This document shows positions 30,570 to 37,833 of a DNA stretch of 53,537 bases, piece by piece (position 1 is the first letter of the stretch; each line of letters begins with the position of its first letter). Origin of the DNA: Bifidobacterium breve. Lineage in GTDB: Bacteria; Cyanobacteriota; Cyanobacteriia; PCC-6307; Cyanobiaceae. The notes under the pieces were generated by a model. That model searched no databases. It worked only from the letters and a program-made list of their open reading frames with translations, and had not been told where the DNA came from. Location: contig CALPNT020000002.1 in the NCBI GenBank assembly GCA_943325005.2, forward strand, positions 1 through 53,537. The letters run 5' to 3'. The translations under genes were made by a program, and so were the position numbers.

Positions 30570-31304
30570 ATGGTTCCTTCCGTTCCCCTTGTGCCCAGCC
30601 TGACCCTGCAGCCCCTCTTCCCTCTTGCCCTGGGAATGGTGCAGCTGGCGAGCGATCCCCTCGACACGGCCCTGCAGATGCAGGCGATTCGCCAGCTGCA
30701 GGGGGACGCGGATTCCAATCCGGACCCTGGCTGCGCCTGGACCGGTGATCTCAATGGCGTCTGGCAGCTGCAGCGCCATCCGACTTTTGTGTCCTTGATC
30801 AACGTCCTGACCGGCCATGCCGGCGCCTACCTGGAGGGGCTGGGTTTCGAGCGCAGCCGGGTGGCTCTGCATCTCCAGCGTTGCTGGCCGGTGGTGAGCG
30901 AAGCGGGCCAGGTGGTGGGCCGCCATCACCATCCCAATGCCCATCTCAGCGCCGTTTACTACTTGAACGGCGATGGCAGCGGCCGCAGTGGTTGCCTGCG
31001 TTTTTTCCCATCGCGTCAGAGCAATGAGCTGGTGCCGGGTCTGGCGGTGGGCCACGAGGGTCCACTCCGGTCTGAGGCTGTAGCCACCACCCAGTGGAAT
31101 GCCCCTTGGTTTGACGTGGCGCCGCGGGCGGGGCTGCTGCTGCTGTTTCCGGCCAGCGTCGAGCACGCCGTGCTCGAGAACGACGACCCGGACGACAGCC
31201 GCTTTTCGATCAGTCTGGATCTGGTGCTCACGGCTCCGAAGGCCGGCGAGGGGGCCCCGCCGGAGTACCTGGCGCCCCATCCGGGGGATTGGCAGGCGCT
31301 TTGA
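30570..31304 (+). CDS. Putative 2OG-Fe(II) oxygenase family protein
   Basis: A 244-residue protein resembling the bacterial and phage family of putative 2-oxoglutarate/Fe(II) oxygenases defined by TIGR02466. The signature region reads HLQRCWPVVSEAGQVVGRHHHPNAHLSAVYYLNGDG (residues 101-136), with likely metal ligands His119-121. The distal ligand is His199 in LLLLFPASVEHAV, and the 2OG-binding Arg is Arg211 in DDSRFSISLDLVL. The frame is open to 30513; the ATG at 30570 avoids a proline/arginine-rich leader. The substrate is unknown; relatives are often prolyl-hydroxylase-like. It is alone on its strand. Confidence 0.75.
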   Translation: MVPSVPLVPSLTLQPLFPLALGMVQLASDPLDTALQMQAIRQLQGDADSNPDPGCAWTGDLNGVWQLQRHPTFVSLINVLTGHAGAYLEGLGFERSRVALHLQRCWPVVSEAGQVVGRHHHPNAHLSAVYYLNGDGSGRSGCLRFFPSRQSNELVPGLAVGHEGPLRSEAVATTQWNAPWFDVAPRAGLLLLFPASVEHAVLENDDPDDSRFSISLDLVLTAPKAGEGAPPEYLAPHPGDWQAL

Positions 31305-31517
31305 TTGATGCTCTGCTTGAGGCTGATTGGAGATCGCTGGTAAACCTTGGGCGCTTTGCTGCAGTTGGATTGGCCTCGGTGGCGTCGATCAGGCCATGAC
31401 CGATGCCTCAGGACATTCGACATCGGTTATATCGGCTCCGAGGTGGCAAGTAGCGCCAATAGCGTTAGGACCTTCCTGCTCGTGGACAGGGATGTTGATG
31501 TCAGCGAGAACGTTCAT
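31305..31517. other. Spacer between convergent oxygenase and regulator genes
   Basis: A 213-nt intergenic stretch with markedly lower GC than the flanks. An open frame on the plus strand (31347-31559) runs through it into the antisense of the LuxR gene, but it shows no family resemblance and I do not call it a gene. Confidence 0.4.
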
Positions 31518-32231
31518 TCAGCGGAATCTCTGCAGCGGCTCAAGTCCGATTTGGATTAACTGCAGTACCAATTGACTGCGATTAGTTACGCCGAATTTCT
31601 GCCGCATTGAGCGGCCGTGGGTACGGACTGTTGTGTAGGCCATCCCCAAACGATCGGCGATCTGCCGGTCGTTGCAACCCTCCATCAACAGGGTGGCCAC
31701 CTCATGCTCGCGTCCAGTCAGGGTTGGAGGGTGGCCAGGGCGGCTTATAGAGTCTTGCCTCTTGTCGGCGATGAGTGCTTTTAGAGCCGGCGAACGATAG
31801 CTTTTTCCCTGGGCCAGGGAGATGATCAGCTGATCCTGTGGTTCGCCTGGCGTGAAGATCTCTTCTTCGCAGATCACTGCCTTGGCTTTCGACTGGAAGG
31901 CAAGATTGGGATCGTGCCGACTTGAATTTACAATCAAGATGCTGCATAAATTCCCCGCTAACTGATGAGCTTGTTCTACCACTTCTATCCCTGAATCGGC
32001 TTTATCTAGATCTGGAGTGATAATCAAGATGCCTGGCTGGTGTCTCTGTATCCCCTCCAACGCTGCAAGCTTGCTTGAAGCCATGAAGGCGAAGCACCGC
32101 TTTCGCGAAACAAGATGATAAAGGCTAAACAGCATGAGCCGCTGACTGGATACAACGCCCACCTTGAGCGGAATCTCACTTGTTAACAGCCAATTGATCG
32201 CAGCTGAGAAATTTGGCTTTGTTTGCTTCAT
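31518..32231 (-). CDS. LuxR-family response regulator with degenerate receiver
   Basis: A 237-residue DNA-binding regulator. The C-terminal LuxR-type HTH is complete: LTGREHEVATLLMEGCNDRQIADRLGMAYTTVRTHGRSMRQKFGVTNRSQLVLQLIQIGL (residues 171-230). The N-terminal domain looks like a receiver (KVGVVSSQRLMLFSLYHLV, GILIITPDLDKADSGIEVVEQ) with Asp74 at the phosphoacceptor position. The acidic pair normally present at the end of strand 1 is replaced by Ser-Ser, so it may not be phosphorylated conventionally. An ATG at 32249 is an alternative start. Codon use is more AT-rich than in the flanking housekeeping genes. It is divergent from a small cluster of exported proteins. Confidence 0.8.
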   Translation of the reverse strand: MKQTKPNFSAAINWLLTSEIPLKVGVVSSQRLMLFSLYHLVSRKRCFAFMASSKLAALEGIQRHQPGILIITPDLDKADSGIEVVEQAHQLAGNLCSILIVNSSRHDPNLAFQSKAKAVICEEEIFTPGEPQDQLIISLAQGKSYRSPALKALIADKRQDSISRPGHPPTLTGREHEVATLLMEGCNDRQIADRLGMAYTTVRTHGRSMRQKFGVTNRSQLVLQLIQIGLEPLQRFR

Positions 32232-32957
32232 GCGTGGTAAATGTTCCACTAAGCGGCGGGCGTGATTTTGGTCACGACACTACTGGGGGGGCGCCGGGAT
32301 TTGGTGGTCACCTTTTCAGGCTTGACAAGGTGATCCTTGTGCCAACTTGAAAATTGACTTAAATTTGTCCGTAAGCTTGGGGTCTGTCTCTGCTCAGGCG
32401 CTGCAGCTGTTTTCGCTGATGGTTGTGCTTGCTGGCGACAGTGATGACCTGGAATTGGCGAATGGGCTGTTGCATTTAGAGGTGGTCTTGGCCTGTGGGT
32501 TGCATCGGATCTTCTGCGGTCTGATCGAGGATTGGCGACAAATGGAGATCATGCTGTGCGGCAAAATAGATGGTGTCTCGCTGTTGATTAGTCCACGCCA
32601 GGCGCTGCGCCTGGTATCCAGCTCATCCGCAGTGGAGGCTGGTCATTTGCGCTTTGGCATCGCATCCGGGGCGAGGGGCAGATCCGAGGGGCTCCAATCC
32701 GGCGATCGCCGACTTCAGGGCTCAAAGACTGCTCGGTTGGGGCTGGATCTGATGGTCGGTGCAGGGCTGATCAGACTCTCCAGCAGCCCGGGGCTCCTCC
32801 TTTGCGTGACAGGTTCTGGTCCCGCTTTGTATTAATCACTACCAAAACACCTGCTCGTCTCGTCCAACTGAGGGAGATGGGGGCTGTTGGACCCTTTACG
32901 CCTCCAGGGGGGTGAATGAAAGTGAGTTCGGCCTCACCTTTTCTCGGCTCACCACTC
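32232..32957. promoter_or_regulatory. Long regulator-to-exported-protein spacer
   Basis: A 726-nt region of relatively low GC. It contains small hairpins near the regulator start: CGTGA/TCACG around TTTTGG near 32260, and CAAGG/CCTTG around TGAT near 32324-32337. It also holds a doubtful open frame, listed separately. Its length and divergent position suggest a shared control region for the LuxR gene and the exported-protein genes. Confidence 0.45.
32347..32835 (+). CDS. Doubtful hypothetical protein (TTG start)
   Basis: An open frame of 162 codons starting at TTG. Its product has a hydrophobic, leucine-rich first half (AQALQLFSLMVVLAGDSDDLELANGLLHLEVVLACGLHRIF) and a Gly/Ser/Arg-rich second half. 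No family is recognised and no ATG or GTG start is available. Codon use is not clearly that of a host gene. It could be a real small gene, a decayed gene, or chance. It is recorded because it is the only candidate in the 726-nt spacer. Confidence 0.2.
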   Translation: MKIDLNLSVSLGSVSAQALQLFSLMVVLAGDSDDLELANGLLHLEVVLACGLHRIFCGLIEDWRQMEIMLCGKIDGVSLLISPRQALRLVSSSSAVEAGHLRFGIASGARGRSEGLQSGDRRLQGSKTARLGLDLMVGAGLIRLSSSPGLLLCVTGSGPALY

Positions 32958-33428
32958 ATGAAACGCTTTCTGCTTCTATCGATTGGCTGTAGTGCTTGTT
33001 TGATCGCTGGAGCGACAACAGGTGCCAATGCGGCTGATTCCAAGGCGACCATCAATGCAAAGGGCGAAGTGCCTAGTGCCTGTTTTGTGACTGGCGCCTC
33101 CCTGCCCCTGGGTCTTTCAGGTCGCAATGACTTGAGTGCCAGCGGTGCTACGGATATGCAGTCCAGTGGTCCAGCTACTTTTGCTTTGGACACGGTTTCA
33201 ATCACAGCCCCAGAGTTTGCAATGAAGGGCGGTTTGTCGGCAAAAGTGCTGCTCGCCTCTTCTCAGGGTGAGTTAACGGCAACCGCTTTATCTGGTGGCA
33301 AGTTGGACCTCAAAGAGCCCCTGGTTGACGAGAAAGTTAAGACAATCGTTAGCATCGCATCCAATACGGGTGTCCTTGCAGCCGGCAATTACGAATTGCA
33401 AACAACCCTTACTTGTGTTAGCTACTAA
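32958..33428 (+). CDS. Exported pilin-like protein (spore-coat-U/fimbrial-like)
   Basis: A 156-residue secreted protein with a clear Sec signal peptide: MKRFLLLSIGCSACLIAGATTGANAADS, with probable cleavage after ANA. The mature part is beta-rich, small-residue-rich, and has only two cysteines: VPSACFVTGASLPLGLSG near its start and the terminal TLTCVSY. One cysteine early and one in the last strand resembles fimbrial subunits and spore-coat-U (SCPU/Csu) proteins, but sequence similarity is weak. The ATG at 32958 is preferred to one at 32916 because it starts the signal peptide. A chaperone-like gene follows 52 nt later. Confidence 0.6.
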   Translation: MKRFLLLSIGCSACLIAGATTGANAADSKATINAKGEVPSACFVTGASLPLGLSGRNDLSASGATDMQSSGPATFALDTVSITAPEFAMKGGLSAKVLLASSQGELTATALSGGKLDLKEPLVDEKVKTIVSIASNTGVLAAGNYELQTTLTCVSY

Positions 33429-33480
33429 TAGTCAACACTGATCAGTTCTGACTCCAGCATGGGGCTCGACCTCTTCCCTG

Positions 33481-33837
33481 ATGTTTGTCCTTCCTTCTCT
33501 GCTGGCGGTGGCGGTTTGGTTCGCCAAGCCGCCCCTGGGCTCCCAAGCTCGAATTACGGTGAACAACCCTGATGCCAATACCATCTTCCAGATCGTTGGC
33601 ATCAACAAAAATGGGGTTGAGCTCGGTCCAAGCAGTTTTACCGCCAACCCTGAGCAGCTCACCGTGGGCCGCAACCGCCCCCGCCAAGCTTTCATCCGCT
33701 TCGACCCCGATTCGCTCTGGGCCGTGTGCGCCGTTTCGATCACCAAAAGTGAGGCCAAAGCCTTGAACACCACCGGCGCCATCGGCCAGCTTTCTATGCG
33801 GGTGCGGGCCTGCAAGCGCTATTCCGTTGTCCCCTGA
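33481..33837 (+). CDS. Exported PapD-like single-domain protein (possible pilus chaperone)
   Basis: A 118-residue protein with an N-terminal hydrophobic signal-like segment (MFVLPSLLAVAVWFAKP). The body resembles the first immunoglobulin-like domain of periplasmic pilus chaperones: RITVNNPDANTIFQIVGINKNG, then FTANPEQLTVGRNRPRQAFIRF and LWAVCAVSITKSE. These match the usual N-P, F-x-L-x-P-G and R-x-x-x-R/F strand patterns in outline. It lacks the second domain of true PapD proteins, so the assignment is tentative. It lies between the pilin-like gene and a third exported protein. Confidence 0.5.
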   Translation: MFVLPSLLAVAVWFAKPPLGSQARITVNNPDANTIFQIVGINKNGVELGPSSFTANPEQLTVGRNRPRQAFIRFDPDSLWAVCAVSITKSEAKALNTTGAIGQLSMRVRACKRYSVVP

Positions 33838-33844
33838 TTCGGCC

Positions 33845-34555
33845 ATGGCCATCCGCTCGGGCCTGCGCCTGCGTTGCTGTGAAGGACTGTTCGTGGCCTG
33901 CCTGGTTCCAACCCTTGGTCTGACCCTGGCGGCCGATCCTGCCTCTGCTCAGCAGCTTCAGGTGTGGCCCGGCTTTCGGGATACCAACGGCCCCACCATT
34001 GAGATTGAAACCGAAGATAATGTGCGTTGTCGCTACAGCCAGGGGGCCCGGCCCAGCTTCAGTCTGGCTGGTCTCAGCGCCAATCCCAGCACCAGCGCGC
34101 AGGCCAGCAGTGGCGATGCCAGTAGCAGTGCCACGACCTCCCAGCTCGGCGGTGGTTTGATGCTCACGATCCCCTTCGGCGGAAGCCCGGTGAATGGCTG
34201 TGGCCGTCTTTCGGCCCTGCAGGAGCGTCGTAGCCAACTCGCCCTCGGTGCCGCCCTGCTGGAGCAGGGTCTGATCACCCAGGAGCAGTTTCAGCAGCTC
34301 GGCGCTTCCATTGCCCGCGACCTGGGCATCCCAGCCGTCCGTCCTGCCACCAGATCCTTGGACCAGGCGCCAAAGCCGGTCTATGACCCGCCGGCGCCCG
34401 TGAAGACCGGCGCGGCCAGCGGGGGCCAGCCTGGCAGTGGCCCAGCCACCAGCACCACTCTCTTCAAACCTCGGTTTTCCCCCGTGGACACCGGCAGCGG
34501 GGCCGCTTCTCCTCCAGAGGCTTCTGGAGGACGCTCTGGAGGCGCCATGAAATGA
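33845..34555 (+). CDS. Exported low-complexity hypothetical protein
   Basis: A 236-residue protein with a signal peptide-like start (RCCEGLFVACLVPTLGLTLAADPASAQQ). It has a Cys-containing beta-type region (IEIETEDNVRCRYSQGARPSFSLAG and GGGLMLTIPFGGSPVNGCGRL), a short helical hairpin (LALGAALLEQGLITQEQFQQLGASIARDLG) that resembles SHOCT-like oligomerisation motifs, and a Pro/Ser/Gly-rich tail of 70 residues. I do not recognise a named family. It begins 7 nt after the chaperone-like gene, so it is probably co-transcribed with it. Confidence 0.6.
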   Translation: MAIRSGLRLRCCEGLFVACLVPTLGLTLAADPASAQQLQVWPGFRDTNGPTIEIETEDNVRCRYSQGARPSFSLAGLSANPSTSAQASSGDASSSATTSQLGGGLMLTIPFGGSPVNGCGRLSALQERRSQLALGAALLEQGLITQEQFQQLGASIARDLGIPAVRPATRSLDQAPKPVYDPPAPVKTGAASGGQPGSGPATSTTLFKPRFSPVDTGSGAASPPEASGGRSGGAMK

Positions 34556-34622
34556 GCCTTGGGCTGATGGCACGCCCTGGCGAAGCGCCTAGGTCAGCAA
34601 GGGTTCGCTGCGTTCGGAGAGG

Positions 34623-34976
34623 ATGGAGCCCAACCAAGGCAACCCGGTGACTGAAATCCCCACTTTTTTGATCAGGGCCAGCCTCAAGGGCACCAGCCAT
34701 TCCTTCCCCTGCCGCGCCGATCAGACCCTGCTGGCAGCGGCCGAGGCGGCTTCAGTGCCCCTGCCCAGCTCCTGCTGTTCGGGCGTGTGCACCACCTGCG
34801 CGGCCAAATTGATCAGCGGCATGGTGCATCAGCCGGATGCCATGGGCGTGAAGAAGGAGCTGCAGGAGCAGGGTTACACCTTGCTGTGCGTGGCCTATCC
34901 CCGCAGTGATCTTGAACTCCTAGCCGGCCAGGAAGATGCCCTCTATGAAGCCCAGTTCGGCCAATACCAGAAGTGA
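34623..34976 (+). CDS. 2Fe-2S ferredoxin
   Basis: A 117-residue plant-type [2Fe-2S] ferredoxin, a soluble electron carrier. Cluster ligands are Cys51, Cys56 and Cys59 in SSCCSGVCTTCAAKL (C-x4-C-x2-C) and Cys89 in GYTLLCVAYPRSD. The C-terminus (LEDLLAGQEDALYEAQFGQYQK type) is that of the cyanobacterial small-ferredoxin group. It carries an extra Cys52 beside the first ligand. The GTG start of the next gene overlaps its stop codon, so the two are translationally coupled. A specific partner enzyme cannot be named. Confidence 0.92.
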   Translation: MEPNQGNPVTEIPTFLIRASLKGTSHSFPCRADQTLLAAAEAASVPLPSSCCSGVCTTCAAKLISGMVHQPDAMGVKKELQEQGYTLLCVAYPRSDLELLAGQEDALYEAQFGQYQK

Positions 34977-35350
34977 GGCTGGAGCCGCTGCAAACCTGGT
35001 TTCAGCCGCAGCCGGGGCCGCTGTTGGCCCAGCTGAAGCCCGCTCTGCTGGCCAGGGCCCAGGCGCAGGTGGGGCCTGGGGTCCAGCTATTGCGCTGGGC
35101 GATCACCGCCGCTGAAGCGGAGCGGGGCCTGCGAATTGAGGCGGTGTTGCTGGTGGGGGATCTGGTGGGCCAGCCGGCCGTCCAGCGGCTGGGGCAGTTG
35201 GCGCTCGGCGCCCAGGCCAAGGGCCTGCCCGAGTGCGGTGTCGACGGACTTCAGGCCCCTGGGGTGCTCGTACCAGGGAACGGTGCCACCAGGCCGGTGG
35301 CACCAGGGCCCACTTTCGATCGGGCCGTCACGGCATCGCCGGGAACGTGA
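34973..35350 (+). CDS. Conserved hypothetical protein coupled to ferredoxin and DUF3326 genes
   Basis: A 125-residue protein. The first 75 residues look like a compact alpha/beta unit (RLEPLQTWFQPQPGPLLAQLKPALLARAQAQVGPGVQLLRWAITAAEAERGLRIEAVLLV); the rest is Pro/Gly-rich. No family is recognised. Coding status is supported by GTGA-type overlaps at both ends: the GTG at 34973 overlaps the ferredoxin stop, and its own stop overlaps the GTG of the next gene. The same arrangement is expected of a translationally coupled trio. Confidence 0.7.
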   Translation: MRLEPLQTWFQPQPGPLLAQLKPALLARAQAQVGPGVQLLRWAITAAEAERGLRIEAVLLVGDLVGQPAVQRLGQLALGAQAKGLPECGVDGLQAPGVLVPGNGATRPVAPGPTFDRAVTASPGT

Positions 35351-36468
35351 GCCCTTGCCCGCCACCCCTACCCACCCTGCTGGTGATTCCCACCGGTGTG
35401 GGCTGCGCCCTGGGCGGTTACGCCGGCGATGGTCTGCCGGCGGCCCGGTTGCTGGCGGCGGCCAGCGGCTGCCTGATCACCCATCCCAATGTGATGAATG
35501 GCGCCGCTCTGTACTGGAGCGATCGCCGCATCCACTACGTGGAGGGCTGGGCCCTCGATCGCTTTGCGGCGGGAGACCTGGCCCTGGCAGTGGTGGTCGG
35601 CCGGCGCGTCGGCCTGCTGCTGGATGCGGGTATTGAACCGGAGCTGCGCCAGCGCCAGATTCAGGCCGCCGAGGCCTGCCGCGCCACGCTCGGCCTGGCG
35701 ATCGGCCCGGTGATCACCACCGACAAGCCGCTCGGGGTGGGCCTGAGTCTGGGGCCGAGCGGCGCCAGCTGGGGCACTCTGGAGCGCCCGGATGCCTTGC
35801 TGCGTGCCGGTGAGCAGCTGGTGGCGGCCGGTGCCACCGCCATCGCTGTGGTGGCTCGTTTCCCCGAAGACCCAGGCAGTGAGGCCCTGGCTGCCTATCG
35901 CCATGGCGACGGCGTCGATGCCCTGGCGGGAGCCGAGGCGGTGATTAGCCATCTGCTTGTGCAGCACCTGGGCATCCCCTGTGCCCATGCGCCGGCCCTG
36001 GCGCCCTTGCCGCTGGATCCCGATCTCGATCCCAGGGCCGCCGCCGAAGAACTGGGCCATACCTTTTTGCCCTGCGTGCTGGTGGGATTGAGCCGGGCAC
36101 CGGATCTGGTGCCGCTGGCTGGTGGCACGCCCCCTGGCGTCAGGAGGACCGACGGCCCATGCCCCCCTCAGTCCGGTTGGTCTGGAGCTGCCGTGCCGGC
36201 GCGCGGGACTCTGCTGACGGCGTCTGCGCTCGGCGCCGTGGTGGCCCCGGCCGGCGCCCTTGGCGGCGAAGCCGTGCTGGCCTGCGCCGAACGGGGCCTC
36301 CCGGTGATCGCGGTGCACAACCCTTCCGTGCTCCAGGTGTCGGCGCAGGCCCTGGGCCTGGAGGTGCTGCCTGCTGCCAGCTATGCCGAAGCCGCCGGCC
36401 TGGTGCTGGCCCTGCGGGAGGGGATCGATCCGGCGGCCCTGCGGCGGCCGCTGCGGCCTTTGATCTGA
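35347..36468 (+). CDS. DUF3326 family protein
   Basis: A 373-residue protein of the DUF3326 type, common in cyanobacteria and plastid-bearing lineages; biochemical role unknown. Notable segments are LLVIPTGVGCALGGYAGDGLPAARLLA near the start, CLITHPNVMNGAALYWSDRRIHYVEGWALDRF, then GPVITTDKPLGVGLSLGPSGASWGTLERPD, and the C-terminal ASALGAVVAPAGALGGEAVLACAERGLPVIAVHNPS. Together these look like a nucleotide-binding or sugar-phosphate-like alpha/beta fold, but this is an impression. The start is GTG at 35347; the longer ATG-started reading frame would overlap the preceding gene by 117 nt. Confidence 0.8.
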   Translation: MSPCPPPLPTLLVIPTGVGCALGGYAGDGLPAARLLAAASGCLITHPNVMNGAALYWSDRRIHYVEGWALDRFAAGDLALAVVVGRRVGLLLDAGIEPELRQRQIQAAEACRATLGLAIGPVITTDKPLGVGLSLGPSGASWGTLERPDALLRAGEQLVAAGATAIAVVARFPEDPGSEALAAYRHGDGVDALAGAEAVISHLLVQHLGIPCAHAPALAPLPLDPDLDPRAAAEELGHTFLPCVLVGLSRAPDLVPLAGGTPPGVRRTDGPCPPQSGWSGAAVPARGTLLTASALGAVVAPAGALGGEAVLACAERGLPVIAVHNPSVLQVSAQALGLEVLPAASYAEAAGLVLALREGIDPAALRRPLRPLI

Positions 36469-36629
36469 GCGCTCAGGGTCGGCTGTCGCGGCGGCGCTCC
36501 GGGCCAGGCCTCCCGCAGCAGTTTCCTGCAGGCGAGCGAGCGGGTGGCGATGATCGATCGGCTGGTGGTGCTGGGGCGCCTGTTGGCCTTCGCCACGGCG
36601 TTGCGCGGTGAGCCACAGGGCCTTAGGGC

Positions 36630-37742
36630 TCAGCGCAGGCAAGCCATCGGATGCCTGGGTGCCACCCCCAGCGCCTTGGCCACCCCCGGATGGCAGACGG
36701 AGCCATCCACCGTGTTGAGGCCGGAGAGCAGCTCGGGCCGGTCGGTGACGGCTTCGATCAGGCCGCGGCCGGCCATGCCGACGATGTACGGCAGGGTGAC
36801 ACTCACCAGGGCTTCGGTCGAGGTGAAGGGCACGGCGCCGGGCATGTTGCCCACGGCGTAGTGCTGGACGCCGTGAATGGTCACGACCGGATCGGTGTGG
36901 GTGGTTTCACGGCTGGTGGCGATGCAGCCGCCTTGGTCGATCGCCACATCGACAATCACCGAGCCCGGCCGCATGCGCTGCACCAGTGCTTCGCTCACCA
37001 GGGTGGGAGCGCGGCCACCGGGCAGCAGCACGGCGCCGATCAGCAGATCGGCTCCCGGCACCAGTCGCTCGATCAGGCCGCGGCTGCTCACCAGGCTCAC
37101 CATGCGGCCGCGCCGGTCTGATTCCAGGGCTCGCAGGCGCTGGGGCGAGCGATCCAGCAGGAACACCTCCGCATCCATGGCGGCGGCGATGCGCGCCGCA
37201 TGCCAGCCGACGGTGCCGGCGCCGAGCACCACCACCCGGGCGGGCCGCACACCAGTGCAGCCTCCCATCAGCACGCCACGGCCGCCGTGCGGCTTCTCCA
37301 GCAGATGGGCCCCCACTTGGGCGGCCAGGCGGCCCGCCACCTCGCTCATCGGTGCCAGCAGCGGCAGGCTGCCGTCCTCCAGCTGCACCGTTTCGTAGGC
37401 CAGGGCGGTGGTGCCCGCCTCCAGCAGCGCCCTGCCCACGTCGGGATAGGCGGCCAGGTGCAGGTAGGTGAACAGCACCAGATCGGGCCGCAGGAAGGCG
37501 AACTCCTCCGGCTGGGGCTCCTTCACCTTCACCACCAGATGGGCGGCCCAGGCCTGCTCGCGGTTCACCAGGCGGGCGCCACTCTCGTCATAGTCGGCGT
37601 CGCTGATGCCGGCCCCGAGGCCAGCTCCCGCCTGAATCCGCACCTCCATGCCTTGGGAGACGAGTTCACGCACCCCATCGGGGGTGAGAGCCACCCGCTG
37701 CTCGTCGCGCTTGATCTCGGTGGGGACGCCGATCGTGGCCAT
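36630..37742 (-). CDS. ald: Alanine dehydrogenase
   Basis: Ald interconverts alanine with pyruvate and ammonia using NAD, linking nitrogen and carbon metabolism. It is 370 residues, the standard length. The N-terminal signature is IGVPTEIKRDEQRVALTPDGVRELV, with the catalytic Lys and His in HLVVKVKEPQPEE and LFTYLHLAAYP. The NAD fold is RVVVLGAGTVGWHAARIA, and DVAIDQGGCIATSRETTH is the family motif near the active site. The frame is open to 37847; the ATG at 37742 (MATIGVPTEIK) fits the family. It is downstream of nadE on the same strand. Confidence 0.95.
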   Translation of the reverse strand: MATIGVPTEIKRDEQRVALTPDGVRELVSQGMEVRIQAGAGLGAGISDADYDESGARLVNREQAWAAHLVVKVKEPQPEEFAFLRPDLVLFTYLHLAAYPDVGRALLEAGTTALAYETVQLEDGSLPLLAPMSEVAGRLAAQVGAHLLEKPHGGRGVLMGGCTGVRPARVVVLGAGTVGWHAARIAAAMDAEVFLLDRSPQRLRALESDRRGRMVSLVSSRGLIERLVPGADLLIGAVLLPGGRAPTLVSEALVQRMRPGSVIVDVAIDQGGCIATSRETTHTDPVVTIHGVQHYAVGNMPGAVPFTSTEALVSVTLPYIVGMAGRGLIEAVTDRPELLSGLNTVDGSVCHPGVAKALGVAPRHPMACLR

Positions 37743-37833
37743 CGGCGATGCCAGGGGTGTGCTCTGGCCCATAACTGCGATGACCGAAAGGGGGGCTGGA
37801 GCGTCGGCGCCAACCCTAGGCGCAGCCAGGGAT

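Noticed and set aside
31347-31559. 70-codon plus-strand frame between the oxygenase and LuxR genes
   Set aside because: No family match and its end overlaps the LuxR coding sequence in antisense; probably chance.
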